From NCBI RefSeq assembly GCF_002836505.1, contig NZ_PJBF01000042.1, positions 169,607-233,606 on the forward strand: a DNA stretch of 64,000 bases, in the 5' to 3' direction. Of this stretch, positions 36,956 through 45,824 are shown one piece after another. Source of the stretch: Psychrobacter sp. Choline-02u-9. GTDB taxonomy: Bacteria; Pseudomonadota; Gammaproteobacteria; Pseudomonadales; Moraxellaceae. Numbering within the stretch: position 1 is the first letter of the stretch; every line of letters begins with the position of its first letter. The notes beneath the pieces are model-generated. The model saw only the letters and a list, made by a program, of their open reading frames with translations, did no database searches and had not been told where the DNA came from. The translations under genes were made by a program, and so were the position numbers.

Positions 36956-37819
36956 ATGACTCTGAATACCACTAAAACAATTTTAATTACTGGCAGCACA
37001 GATGGCATTGGCAAATTGGCAGCGTTAAAACTGGTAGAAGCTGGGCACCAAGTGTACTTGCATGGCCGCGATGCTGACAAGCTTGCTAGCGTCATTGCAG
37101 AAGTTCGAGCAGTCGCGACAGGCGCAGCAGTAGATAATATTGATGGGTTTGTGGCTGATTTTTCTGATCTAACGGATGTGCTAAAGATGGCAGCAGACGT
37201 CAATGAAAAACTGACCAAGCTTGATGTGCTCATAAATAATGCAGGGATTTATACTACGGCATCAGCAATGACGAAAGACGGTTTGGATGTACGTTTCGTA
37301 GTCAATTACCTAGCGCCTTATGAGCTGACCAATGCTTTGTTGCCTTTGCTCAAGCAGTCTAAGCAAGCGCGTATCGTGAACTTAAGCTCAGCTGCGCAAG
37401 CGTCAATATCTTATCAAGCACTTGCAGGTCAAACCCGCCTCGATGATAAAGATGCTTATGCCCAAAGTAAGCTGGCATTAACCATGTGGAGTATGGCATT
37501 AGCTGACACAGTCGTTAGCAACGATATCAATGTCATCGCCGTTAACCCAGGGTCGCTACTGAATACAAAAATGGCTAACGAAGCGTATGGTCAGCATTGG
37601 TCATCAGCAGACAAAGGCGCAAATATCCTAACGGAGTTGGCCATCTCGGATGAGTTCGCTGACGATACTGGTACATACTTTGATAACGACATCAAAGGTG
37701 GCGCACATGGCGATGCAAGAGGAGAATTTGGTCGACCACATGCTGATGCTTTAAACCAAGCAGCCATTGCAGAGCTTGAGCAGCAGACTCAAACATTATT
37801 GCAGTCAATTTTTGCATAA
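36956..37819 (+). CDS. Short-chain dehydrogenase/reductase
   Basis: The 287-residue SDR has a Rossmann-fold NAD(P)-binding start (ITGSTDGIGKLAAL), LINNAGIYTT, NLSSAAQ with the catalytic Ser, and YAQSKLAL with the catalytic Tyr and Lys. The C-terminal AVNPGSLLNTKM is typical. All four catalytic positions are intact, so it is probably active as a reductase or dehydrogenase on a small carbonyl or alcohol. The SD AAGGG precedes the ATG at 36956. It is followed by a MITE and an alcohol dehydrogenase-like gene on the same strand. Confidence 0.9.
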   Translation: MTLNTTKTILITGSTDGIGKLAALKLVEAGHQVYLHGRDADKLASVIAEVRAVATGAAVDNIDGFVADFSDLTDVLKMAADVNEKLTKLDVLINNAGIYTTASAMTKDGLDVRFVVNYLAPYELTNALLPLLKQSKQARIVNLSSAAQASISYQALAGQTRLDDKDAYAQSKLALTMWSMALADTVVSNDINVIAVNPGSLLNTKMANEAYGQHWSSADKGANILTELAISDEFADDTGTYFDNDIKGGAHGDARGEFGRPHADALNQAAIAELEQQTQTLLQSIFA

Positions 37820-37878
37820 GATGCATAAGATTTATATTTTGCGGCATCAATGAATTTCAAACAATTAAACCATTACTA

Positions 37879-38048
37879 GGGCGTATCTTCATTTCAAAAA
37901 TGGTGATAAAAATGAGGTAAATTGCCGTCAAACGAGGAAAATAGTGCAGATAATATCGGGATATTAACCAGCGATTTGACGCTGTTTGGCAAGGTTTAGC
38001 CATTTTTAACCCATTTAGATGACTATTGATTGAATTGAGGACACGCCC
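37879..38048 (+). mobile_element. MITE with terminal inverted repeats, copy 2
   Basis: This 170-bp copy has the same right end (TGAGGACACGCCC) as copy 1 but a mutated left end (GGGCGTATCTTCA). TA dinucleotides flank it (37877-37878 and 38049-38050). It lies between the SDR and alcohol dehydrogenase genes, about 60 bases before the latter's ATG, so its outward end could carry or disrupt a promoter. Confidence 0.85.
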
Positions 38049-38108
38049 TAACTATATTTTCAAATTTTATTATTAAAAACTTTCTTATTAAAAACAGGAC
38101 ACAATATT

Positions 38109-39167
38109 ATGCAAACTATCAAAGCCATTGGTTATCAAAACAATCTACCTATCGATAATGAACAATCGCTACAAGACATCACCCTTGATAAACCAGTTGC
38201 TTCAGGTCGCGATATTCTCGTAGAAGTAAAAGCCATATCAGTCAATCCAGTAGATTACAAAATCCGTGAAGGGCGTCCTGCTGCAGAGGGTGAGTATGCT
38301 GTTATTGGTTGGGATGCTGCTGGTACTGTGACGGCTGTCGGTGAAGACGTCAGTTTATTCTCAGTAGGCGACAATGTCTATTATGCTGGAGATTTGACCC
38401 GTTCAGGCAGCAATGCTGAATATCAGTTGGTCGATGAGCGTATCGTTGGGCACATGCCAGCCTCTTTGTCTTTCGCTGAGGCAGCAGCATTACCACTGAC
38501 GACGATTACAGCTTGGGAGATGTTATTTGATCGTTTGCAAGTGCCTGTCTCTGATAGCGCAGCGAATGACAGCGGTAGTAGCGAGAACGCTGATGACGTC
38601 TCAGTATTGGTCATTGGCGCAGCGGGCGGCGTTGGATCTATCCTAACTCAGTTATTAAAAACAAGAACATCTGCCACGATTATCGGTACGGCTTCGAGAG
38701 ATGAGAGCGTGCAGTGGCTCAAAGATTTGGGTGCTGATCATGTTATCAATCACCGCAACCCATTGTCTGATGAACTACAAAAAACAGGTATTGCTGAAGT
38801 AGACTACGTGGTGAGTCTCAATAACACTGAAGATCATTACGAAGAAATCATTAAATGTTTAAAGCCGCAGGGTAAGCTTGGACTGATTGATGATCCAAAA
38901 TCACTAGATGCCAACCCGCTTAAAACCAAAAGCTTAATTCTGCATTGGGAATTTATGTTTGCACGCTCAATGTTCAATACGCCAGACATGATTGAACAGC
39001 ATCATTTATTAAATGCGGTGGCAAAATTGATTGATGCAGGCGAGATCAAAACCACAGTTGCTCACAATCTTGGGGCTATCACCGCTGAACATCTACGTAG
39101 TGCGCACCAAATGCTAGAAAAACAGCAAGCGCATGGCAAGATTGTATTAGAAGGCTGGTCTGCATAA
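38109..39167 (+). CDS. Zinc-binding-type alcohol dehydrogenase / quinone oxidoreductase family protein
   Basis: The 352-residue medium-chain reductase has a GroES-like N-terminal domain (about 1-130; VNPVDYKIREGR, VIGWDAAGTV) and a Rossmann domain with VLVIGAAGGVGSILTQLLK. The zinc ligands of true alcohol dehydrogenases are absent, which fits the zinc-free NADPH:quinone reductase branch despite the usual family name. A short Ser/Asn/Gly-rich insert (about 145-165) precedes the Rossmann motif. It starts about 60 bases downstream of the MITE copy. Likely reduces quinones or enones. Confidence 0.88.
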   Translation: MQTIKAIGYQNNLPIDNEQSLQDITLDKPVASGRDILVEVKAISVNPVDYKIREGRPAAEGEYAVIGWDAAGTVTAVGEDVSLFSVGDNVYYAGDLTRSGSNAEYQLVDERIVGHMPASLSFAEAAALPLTTITAWEMLFDRLQVPVSDSAANDSGSSENADDVSVLVIGAAGGVGSILTQLLKTRTSATIIGTASRDESVQWLKDLGADHVINHRNPLSDELQKTGIAEVDYVVSLNNTEDHYEEIIKCLKPQGKLGLIDDPKSLDANPLKTKSLILHWEFMFARSMFNTPDMIEQHHLLNAVAKLIDAGEIKTTVAHNLGAITAEHLRSAHQMLEKQQAHGKIVLEGWSA

Positions 39168-39199
39168 CGCCATTTAGATTAATAGTTAACGAGGGTTCG

Positions 39200-39261
39200 G
39201 AACACTTTAGGCTGAAATACGGTACAGCCGTAAAAGGTTAAGTCTTTTAAATAAAGTGTTC
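39200..39261. other. Nested inverted repeat between convergent genes
   Basis: Ten-bp arms GAACACTTTA (39200-39209) and TAAAGTGTTC (39252-39261) enclose an inner hairpin TACGG-TACAG-CCGTA. It lies 32 bases after the alcohol dehydrogenase and 38 bases before the HxlR stop. It may be a terminator for both, although no clear T-run follows. Confidence 0.5.
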
Positions 39262-39299
39262 TGATATCTAGCTCTAATGGCTTATAAACCGCTACTATA

Positions 39300-39773
39300 T
39301 TAAATACTTACTTCATCATTACCGATCCATTTGGGTCCTATCTCAACCTCAATATCACGTGCAGTAATGGGCTCAGCGCACTTGGAGCATACTGTCACCG
39401 GATGCATAATGTGACCACATGCCTTGTGTCTATGCAACAGCGGTGCCCCGCGTTCATCAGCCATGTATTTATCACCCCAACTGACCAATGCCAGTACGAC
39501 AGAGTGCAAATCTAATCCACACTCTGTCAGTCTATATTCCTCACGTAGCGGCCGCTGCTGATAGGCGACTTTTTTTAAAATATCGTATTCAACCAATTTA
39601 CGAAGACGGTTAGATAGGACATGACGTGTAATGCCCAAGCGTTGCTCAAATACGTCGAATCGTCTGACTCCCAAAAAACAATCACGTAAAATCATGAGCG
39701 TCCAACGATCACCAATGACTGCTAAAGTGCGAGCCACCGAGCAAGACTGTTGGTTCAGTTCATCCCAGCGCAT
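39300..39773 (-). CDS. HxlR-family transcriptional regulator
   Basis: The 157-residue regulator has the HxlR winged HTH: CSVARTLAVIGDRWTLMILRDCF, RFDVFEQRLGITRHVLSNRLRKL, EEYRLTECGLDL. The HxlR-type Cys at position 11 may sense electrophiles. The C-terminal tail has a CxxC-like His/Cys pattern (HKACGHIMHP and VCSKCAEP), probably a small zinc site. It has a strong SD (GGAG, seven bases). It is divergent from the SDR and isomerase genes with about 100 bases between and probably controls them. Confidence 0.9.
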   Translation of the reverse strand: MRWDELNQQSCSVARTLAVIGDRWTLMILRDCFLGVRRFDVFEQRLGITRHVLSNRLRKLVEYDILKKVAYQQRPLREEYRLTECGLDLHSVVLALVSWGDKYMADERGAPLLHRHKACGHIMHPVTVCSKCAEPITARDIEVEIGPKWIGNDEVSI

Positions 39774-39875
39774 AGGTTATCTCCTTTATCTTTAAGCTAT
39801 AGGTTAGCTTGACAGGGTCCAAAAATAAAGCTATGTTTTTGTTAGTTCTAAAAAGGAACCTATAAGGAAATAGAC

Positions 39876-40604
39876 ATGAACAGAGCACCCGTAGCAGTTG
39901 TAATCGGCGCAGGCGATGCCACTGGCAGTGCTGTTGCCAAACGTTTTGCGCGAGAAGGTTTTACTTTGTGCGTGACCAGAAGGACTGTTGAGAAGCTAGA
40001 GACATTAGTCAGTGATATCGAAGCGGCTGGAGGAGTAGTCAAGCCATTTGGTTGTGATGCACGTGTCGAGCAAGAGATGGTTGAGCTGTTTGCTCATATT
40101 GAAAAAGACATTGGGCCGATTGAAGTAGTGGTGTTTAACATCGGTGCAAACGTGCATTTCTCCATCTTAGATACGACAGAGAGGGTCTATCGTAAAGTGT
40201 GGGAGATGGGTGCTTTGGCTGGATTTTTGACAGGTAGAGAAGCGGCAAAAGTCATGATTCCACGTGAGAGGGGGACAATTATTTTTACGGGTGCAACAGC
40301 GTCTTTACGCGGTAGTAAAGGTTTTTCAGCTTTTGCTAGTGCTAAGTTTGCTCTGCGGGCACTGGCACAAAGCCTGGCGCGCGAGTTGGGACCTAAAGGC
40401 ATACATGTCGCACACCCTATCATTGACGGTGCTATTGATACTGATTTTATTCGTGACAACTTTCCTGAGCGCTATGAGCTAAAAGACCAAGATGGTATTT
40501 TAAATCCAGAACATATCGCTGAGCAGTATTGGCAGTTGCACTGTCAGCCAAGAGATAGCTGGACGCATGAGCTGGATTTACGCCCATGGATGGAAAATTT
40601 TTAA
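39876..40604 (+). CDS. SDR-family protein with Phe in place of the catalytic Tyr
   Basis: The 242-residue protein has an SDR Rossmann start (VIGAGDATGSAVAKRFA), FNIGANV and GAIDTDF. At the active site the usual YxxxK reads FASAK: the catalytic Tyr is replaced by Phe (TTT codon) while the Lys stays. It may use another proton donor, act on a different chemistry or be a binding protein. The SD AAGGA lies upstream of the ATG at 39876. It is followed 64 bases on by an isomerase gene, and the HxlR gene is divergent. Confidence 0.82.
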   Translation: MNRAPVAVVIGAGDATGSAVAKRFAREGFTLCVTRRTVEKLETLVSDIEAAGGVVKPFGCDARVEQEMVELFAHIEKDIGPIEVVVFNIGANVHFSILDTTERVYRKVWEMGALAGFLTGREAAKVMIPRERGTIIFTGATASLRGSKGFSAFASAKFALRALAQSLARELGPKGIHVAHPIIDGAIDTDFIRDNFPERYELKDQDGILNPEHIAEQYWQLHCQPRDSWTHELDLRPWMENF

Positions 40605-40668
40605 TCTTATCTGGTTAATAACCGTCAAAATTTTAATGAATTTTTAATATATTGCAAGGAATGCAAAG

Positions 40669-41256
40669 ATGAGTAAACAAGTAGAGTTTTTCTTTGATGT
40701 GGGTAGCCCAGCCAGTTACTTGGCATGGACACAGTTAGCGAGTATCGCGCAGCGTCACAATGCCGAAATTGTTTGGCGACCTATGTTACTTGGCGCAGTG
40801 TTTCAAGCCGTTGGTAACACCTCACCAGCTGCCGTACCTGCTAAAGGCGCTTATATGCTCAAAGACCTTAAGCGTTTTTCAGCCATCTATGACGTACCTT
40901 TTCGCTTCAATCCATTTTTCCCAGTCAATACGATGCAGCTTATGCGCGGTGTTACCGCTTATTTGGGGACACCTAAATTTGAGAGTTATTTATCCGCTAT
41001 CTTCAATGCGCTATGGGCTGAAAAGTTAAATATGGAATCACCAGAAGTTGTGGCTGAAGTTCTGTCGAAAGTAGGCATTGAGGCGACTGATTTTATGGCG
41101 CGTATTAGTGAGCCTGAGGTCAAGGCGCGTTTAAAATCTAGTACCGAAGAAGCAGTAGCACGAGGCATATTTGGGGCACCAAGTTTCTTCGTAAATGATG
41201 AAATGTACTTTGGTCAAGACCGGTTGAGCTTTGTTGAAGATGCTTTGAGAGACTGA
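40669..41256 (+). CDS. 2-hydroxychromene-2-carboxylate isomerase / DsbA-like family protein
   Basis: The 195-residue protein belongs to the thioredoxin-fold, glutathione-dependent HCCA isomerase group (kappa-GST like). Motifs are FFFDVGSPASYLAW (Ser glutathione activator), FRFNPFFPVNTMQLMRG, IFGAPSFFVNDEMYFGQDRL. HCCA isomerase acts in naphthalene breakdown, but many homologues act on other GSH-dependent substrates. It is co-directional with the SDR protein 64 bases upstream, so the two probably share a pathway. The SD AAGGA precedes the ATG. Confidence 0.85.
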   Translation: MSKQVEFFFDVGSPASYLAWTQLASIAQRHNAEIVWRPMLLGAVFQAVGNTSPAAVPAKGAYMLKDLKRFSAIYDVPFRFNPFFPVNTMQLMRGVTAYLGTPKFESYLSAIFNALWAEKLNMESPEVVAEVLSKVGIEATDFMARISEPEVKARLKSSTEEAVARGIFGAPSFFVNDEMYFGQDRLSFVEDALRD

Positions 41257-41427
41257 GAATAGTAAGTCATAGGATATATAGGCTGCGCTGTACTAGCTCA
41301 ACGATAGTCCATTGGCTCTCAAGCCACCAGACGTCAGCCGCGATAAGTAACCGTGATTTTTCTTCACTGTGGTTTCTCCAGAAAATAACCTTGTTACTCA
41401 GTTTAATGATTAAGCTCTATGGTTACA

Positions 41428-42174
41428 TTAAGACAAGTCTATATATTGATAGTTTTGCTTAGACTGCTCTAGTTCCTCTAAATCTATATCTACTGTTACT
41501 ATATCTGGCGACGAACCAAGTTTTTTGATAATTCGTCCTGTAGGAGAGACGATTAGGCTCTCTCCTACAAACTGACCGCCATGACCGACGCCGACACCAT
41601 TGCAGGTAATCACAAAACATTGGTTCTCTATAGCCCGAGCTTGAGTCAATACATAGTGGTTATTTGCATAGGGAGACATATTGCCGTTTGGCATAAATAT
41701 GATCTGTGCGCCTTTTTTTGCCAGTGCTCTTGAGCCTTCTGGAAACTCTAGCTCAAAACAAATCTGAGCACCACAAACCATATCATTAATGCTAACCACT
41801 GATAAGTCTTCTCCGCTTGTAAATACCCCAACATCATCAAGCCAAAGTTTTGACTTTCGGTGTTTATGAATGATTTTGCCGTTTTTTATAAAAGAACATG
41901 CGTTATAGAAAAGTTGATCCTGTTTGTCAATATGTCCAATAATGATGGTTGAATCTGTATTTTTGCTTGCTTCCAATATGCTGTGAAAGTGCTCTGTTGA
42001 TTGATGATACAACGCTTCAATATTGTCTAGCGTCGGAAAGCCAGTCAAAGCAAGTTCTGGAAAAATCATAAAGCCATCGCAGGCTTGATTGTCATGGATT
42101 GATTTTAATATCGCAGCAGCATTTACTGATACTTGATAATCGGTAATATCCATTTGATTGAGGATTATTTGCAT
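41428..42174 (-). CDS. Carbon-nitrogen hydrolase (nitrilase superfamily)
   Basis: The 248-residue protein has the nitrilase Glu-Lys-Cys triad: Glu in FPELALTGFP, Lys in HRKSKLWLDD and Cys in GAQICFELEFPEG, plus NGNMSPYA. It hydrolyses an amide or nitrile, but the substrate cannot be told from sequence. It is downstream of the LysR gene on the same strand with 122 bases between and may be its target. The start at 42174 has only a weak SD (AAGAG). Confidence 0.85.
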   Translation of the reverse strand: MQIILNQMDITDYQVSVNAAAILKSIHDNQACDGFMIFPELALTGFPTLDNIEALYHQSTEHFHSILEASKNTDSTIIIGHIDKQDQLFYNACSFIKNGKIIHKHRKSKLWLDDVGVFTSGEDLSVVSINDMVCGAQICFELEFPEGSRALAKKGAQIIFMPNGNMSPYANNHYVLTQARAIENQCFVITCNGVGVGHGGQFVGESLIVSPTGRIIKKLGSSPDIVTVDIDLEELEQSKQNYQYIDLS

Positions 42175-42296
42175 AGGTCTTGCTCTTTACCGTAGGGGGT
42201 TGATACTTTCACAGTGCTTATTGGTCGCAATTATAGGTAATATTCGTTAATGACGGTCTTTAGAAACACTTATTTAAAATGCTATTTAAAACACTT

Positions 42297-43187
42297 TTAA
42301 AGACATTGTGACTCTAACCAACGACTCAATTTAATGATGTCTGGTTGATTTGACTTTAAGTCATTATAAAAGAAATAGAAACTGTCGCCAGTGAGTAATT
42401 CATGCATTGGGATTTTGACAAGATTTTGCTGATGTGTTTGTTCTAGCATCATATAGTTGTCGGTAAGCGTAATACCTAAGTTATAACGTGCAGCCTGTGC
42501 GGCAAGCAGTACATGGCTAAATTGATTAATCTTTACCTCGCTTGGCAGCTCAAACCCGCCTGCTTTACACCATTTTAGCCAATCATTAGCCGTACCTTCA
42601 CTTTTGTCAGAATATTTTACGGACAGTATAGGGTGTTGCCATAACGCCTCAGGCAATGGCTGATCCTTTATTTCTGCCCAAAGCTTTTGGCCACAGACAG
42701 GAAATAGCTTCTCAGCGAATAAAAGCTTGCTGACTACATTGCGTTTCGGTAGATTGACGGTAATAAAGCAATCCGAACATTGCTCATTATAGTCGTCTTG
42801 GTCTGTCACCATATTTAAGGTCAGCTCAATCTCTGGGTGCTGTTCGCGGAAGTTTTCTAACCGAGGAATCAACCAATTGACAGCCACTGAACTATACAGT
42901 GCTAGGCGAATATGGCCAGGCTTATCATGGCGAATGGCCTGACTGGTATTGGATAGAGTAGTCAGCGATTGATTCACTTCTGTGAAATAGCGAGCACCTA
43001 TATCTGTTAAAGAAAGGGTTCGGCCCTGCCTATAAAACAACGCTTCACCAAGATATTCTTCAAGCGTTCGAACCTGATGACTCACAGCACTTTGCGTTAC
43101 GTTGAGGCTTTCTGCCGCTTTAGAAAAACTATTGAGCCTTGCTACAGATTCAAAGCATTGTATGGCACGTAATGGGGGGAGTTTCAT
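42297..43187 (-). CDS. LysR-family transcriptional regulator, GcvA-like
   Basis: The 296-residue regulator has an N-terminal HTH typical of GcvA-like LysR proteins (LPPLRAIQCFESVARLNSFSKAAESL, recognition helix with QSAVSHQVRTLEEYL) and an effector domain. It is divergent from the EamA/DddP pair with about 130 bases between its ATG and the EamA start. It may control the EamA-dddP pair, the nitrilase downstream, or both. Confidence 0.9.
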   Translation of the reverse strand: MKLPPLRAIQCFESVARLNSFSKAAESLNVTQSAVSHQVRTLEEYLGEALFYRQGRTLSLTDIGARYFTEVNQSLTTLSNTSQAIRHDKPGHIRLALYSSVAVNWLIPRLENFREQHPEIELTLNMVTDQDDYNEQCSDCFITVNLPKRNVVSKLLFAEKLFPVCGQKLWAEIKDQPLPEALWQHPILSVKYSDKSEGTANDWLKWCKAGGFELPSEVKINQFSHVLLAAQAARYNLGITLTDNYMMLEQTHQQNLVKIPMHELLTGDSFYFFYNDLKSNQPDIIKLSRWLESQCL

Positions 43188-43318
43188 TATGAGTTCAACT
43201 AATACTAAACGTTTTTATATCATTATACGTCATGAGTATACGCGAATATACTATTTATCCGACCATTAGATTAAATGGCTTAATTGAAAATTTTATGTAT
43301 TTTGAGATAGGTATAAGC

Positions 43319-44188
43319 ATGATAATGCCGAAGATGAGTGTTGGATTTGCAATGATACTGTTGGTTGCAGGAAACATGATTGCCGTCCTTTCAGATGCGC
43401 TGATAAAAGAATTGCCTGATGGCGCAGCCGTCTATCAGTTTGTGCTATTGCGTCAGCTAACAGCTGTCTTGATGCTGCTACCGTTTTGTTTATTCAACCA
43501 AAAAGCCAAGCTACTTAGTAACGTAAAATGGCATTTTGTACGTGGGCATATTTGGTTGTTTGGCGCGGTATTCATGGTGTTGTCTATCCAAGCGCTACCG
43601 CTAGCCACGGTCAATGCGATTTTTTATACTGCACCTTTACTGATGTTGCCGTTAGGGTTTCTGTTTTATAAAGACAGACTCACAGCACCAAGCATCATTG
43701 TGGCAATACTAGGCTTCATAGGTATTCTTGTCGTGGTAAAACCAACACAAATTAATATGGGTGCTATATTTGCGCTGATCGTGGCCTTAACCATGGCGAC
43801 AAACAACCTACTAGTGCGTAAATTGCCTTCGAATCACACCGTTGCTCAGACCTTGTTTTTGACCAATTTAGTCGGAATACCGTTGGGGCTTGGTTTGGCT
43901 ATTTGGGAAAATGCCCCTTTGAGTTGGTACGCGCTATGGATAGCAGCAGGCTCAAATTTGTTTATTTTGATCTATGCGGGTATCTGCGTACTGGTCTACC
44001 GAGCGGTTGAAGCACATAAAATATCTAGTGCAGAATATACCGGTCTGTTAGGAGCAGTGGTTATCGGCATCATATGGTTTGATGAAATACCTGATATCAG
44101 TCTTTTGATAGGTTCGGCTCTTATTGTCTTACCTTTAATTTGGCTCGCCACGCTTGAGTCTATTAAATATAAAAGAACAGCCTTATAG
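43319..44188 (+). CDS. EamA/DMT family transporter next to dddP
   Basis: The 289-residue inner-membrane protein has ten predicted helices with two EamA repeats (VYQFVLLRQLTAVLMLLPF; ALPLATVNAIFYTAPLLMLPLGF). The ATG at 43319 is chosen because AGG lies eight bases upstream, and the longer open frame to 43232 has no SD. It may export or import small metabolites. Directly upstream of the DMSP lyase gene, it could handle DMSP or acrylate (an inference from position only). Confidence 0.82.
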   Translation: MIMPKMSVGFAMILLVAGNMIAVLSDALIKELPDGAAVYQFVLLRQLTAVLMLLPFCLFNQKAKLLSNVKWHFVRGHIWLFGAVFMVLSIQALPLATVNAIFYTAPLLMLPLGFLFYKDRLTAPSIIVAILGFIGILVVVKPTQINMGAIFALIVALTMATNNLLVRKLPSNHTVAQTLFLTNLVGIPLGLGLAIWENAPLSWYALWIAAGSNLFILIYAGICVLVYRAVEAHKISSAEYTGLLGAVVIGIIWFDEIPDISLLIGSALIVLPLIWLATLESIKYKRTAL

Positions 44189-44386
44189 CGTTTTGAAACA
44201 TAGAGAGCGGAGAAAGAAAGCGTCATAATATTAGCATGACTTTATGTCATGAATTCGTGTGTTTAAATCGTTTTTTTATACTCATTTTCTGTGGCAAATT
44301 ACTATAGATACAACCATTCACGCAAGGCTCTAGTCTTCAATGGAGCCTGTGTTTGTTGGAGTTATTACTATGAGGTAGGCCAAATA

Positions 44387-45736
44387 ATGAGCAATATAAC
44401 CACATTCTCAGTCACATCTTCAAATCGAAAAATAGACCCTTCACGGCGTCGAGGTGGCACGTTCAAAGCTGATGGCTCTCTTAACGACAATGACCGTGTC
44501 GAGATAGGTCCAACAGATCTTGCATTCAATGAGTGGGCTGAGCTAGGGCTGACACCTCCTAACCTTACACGAATGCGCGAATACCGCCTCCAAAGAATCG
44601 TAAAAGAACTACAGAAAAGAGATCTTGGCGGCATCTTATTGTTTGATCCTCTTAATATTCGATATGCGACTGACTCCACAAATATGCAGGTATGGGTAAC
44701 CCATAATCACTCTAGAGCCTGTTTTGTATCGGCATCAGGCCATCTTATTTTATGGGATTTTCACAATTGTGAGCACTTATCAGCACACCGTCCTTTGATC
44801 AAAGAAGTCAGAGGAGGCGCTTCTTTCTTCTACTTTGAAACCGGTGATAGAACTGACGAACATGACTCTAGGTTTGCTTCAGAAATTCAATCTATTTTAC
44901 AGGAACATGCTGGAGACAATAAAAGATTGGCTATCGATAAAATGGAAATTGCTGGTTTCAATAAGATAAAACAATTAGGAATCGATGTTTTTGATGGTCA
45001 GGAAGTGATGGAGTTTGCTCGATCTATTAAGAACGAAGATGAAATTAATGCCATGCGATGTTCAATTGCCTCAACAGAGGTTGCGATGAAGTGCATGCAA
45101 GAAGCAATAGTACCCGGTATCACTGAGAATGACATATGGTCTATTCTTCATGCGGAAAATATTCGTCGAGGTGGTGAGTGGATAGAATGTCGAATTCTTT
45201 CTTCAGGGCCTAGAACCAATCCTTGGTTTCAAGAAAGCGGCCCTCGAATTGTGAAGGAGGGTGAGTTACTTGCATTCGATACAGATCTGATTGGCCCTTA
45301 TGGAATGTGTGCAGACTTGTCTCGAACTTGGATGATTGGAGAGAGCTTGCCAAGTGCAGAGCAAAAGCATCTCTATCAGGTAGCTTATGAACATATCCAA
45401 CACAACATGAATATATTGAAACCAGGAATGACATTTGAAGAGGTGACAAAATCTGGTTTATTGCTTCCTGAAGAATATAGAGCGCAAAGATATGGTGTGA
45501 TGATGCATGGCGTTGGTCTTTGTGATGAATACCCGTCTATTCGTTACCCCGAAGACCTTGAATGCCATGGCTATAGTGGTGTGTTGGAGCCGGGCATGGC
45601 ACTCTGCGTTGAAGCGTATGTAGGTCGAGTTGGTGGTAAAAGTGGTGTCAAACTTGAAGATCAAATCATTATTACAGACACTGGGTTTGAAAACCTTACT
45701 AATTATCCATTCGAAGCCGCTTTATTGGCTAATTAA
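44387..45736 (+). CDS. dddP: DMSP lyase DddP (M24 peptidase-fold)
   Basis: DddP cleaves dimethylsulfoniopropionate into dimethylsulfide and acrylate in the cytoplasm. The 449-residue protein is similar throughout to Roseovarius-type DddP: KIDPSRR(R)GG, FDPLNIRYATDSTNMQ, LHAENIRRGGEWIE, SSGPRTNPWFQESGPRI. The metal ligands are present: FDTD (two Asp), the Asp of CADLS, His of MHGVGLCDE, Glu of CVEAY, Glu of KLEDQ. The catalytic Asp six residues after the His (HGVGLCD) is kept. Its M24 fold evolved from metallopeptidases. The start follows TAGG. Several AGA codons and AT-richness suggest transfer. Name by homology recognition; activity not shown. Confidence 0.9.
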   Translation: MSNITTFSVTSSNRKIDPSRRRGGTFKADGSLNDNDRVEIGPTDLAFNEWAELGLTPPNLTRMREYRLQRIVKELQKRDLGGILLFDPLNIRYATDSTNMQVWVTHNHSRACFVSASGHLILWDFHNCEHLSAHRPLIKEVRGGASFFYFETGDRTDEHDSRFASEIQSILQEHAGDNKRLAIDKMEIAGFNKIKQLGIDVFDGQEVMEFARSIKNEDEINAMRCSIASTEVAMKCMQEAIVPGITENDIWSILHAENIRRGGEWIECRILSSGPRTNPWFQESGPRIVKEGELLAFDTDLIGPYGMCADLSRTWMIGESLPSAEQKHLYQVAYEHIQHNMNILKPGMTFEEVTKSGLLLPEEYRAQRYGVMMHGVGLCDEYPSIRYPEDLECHGYSGVLEPGMALCVEAYVGRVGGKSGVKLEDQIIITDTGFENLTNYPFEAALLAN

Positions 45737-45824
45737 AGATAGTTTATTGGTTGTATGAATATTGTCTCAGAGCTTTTGGATTATGCTTATTTGAATATCA
45801 TTGATGGTCATCTATAAAAGCTTG

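Noticed and set aside
36748..36975. Possible 75-residue gene or HicA upstream of the HicB-like gene
   Set aside because: It overlaps the SDR start, has no good SD and no HicA-like pattern; it lies on the plus strand whereas hicA should be on the minus strand.
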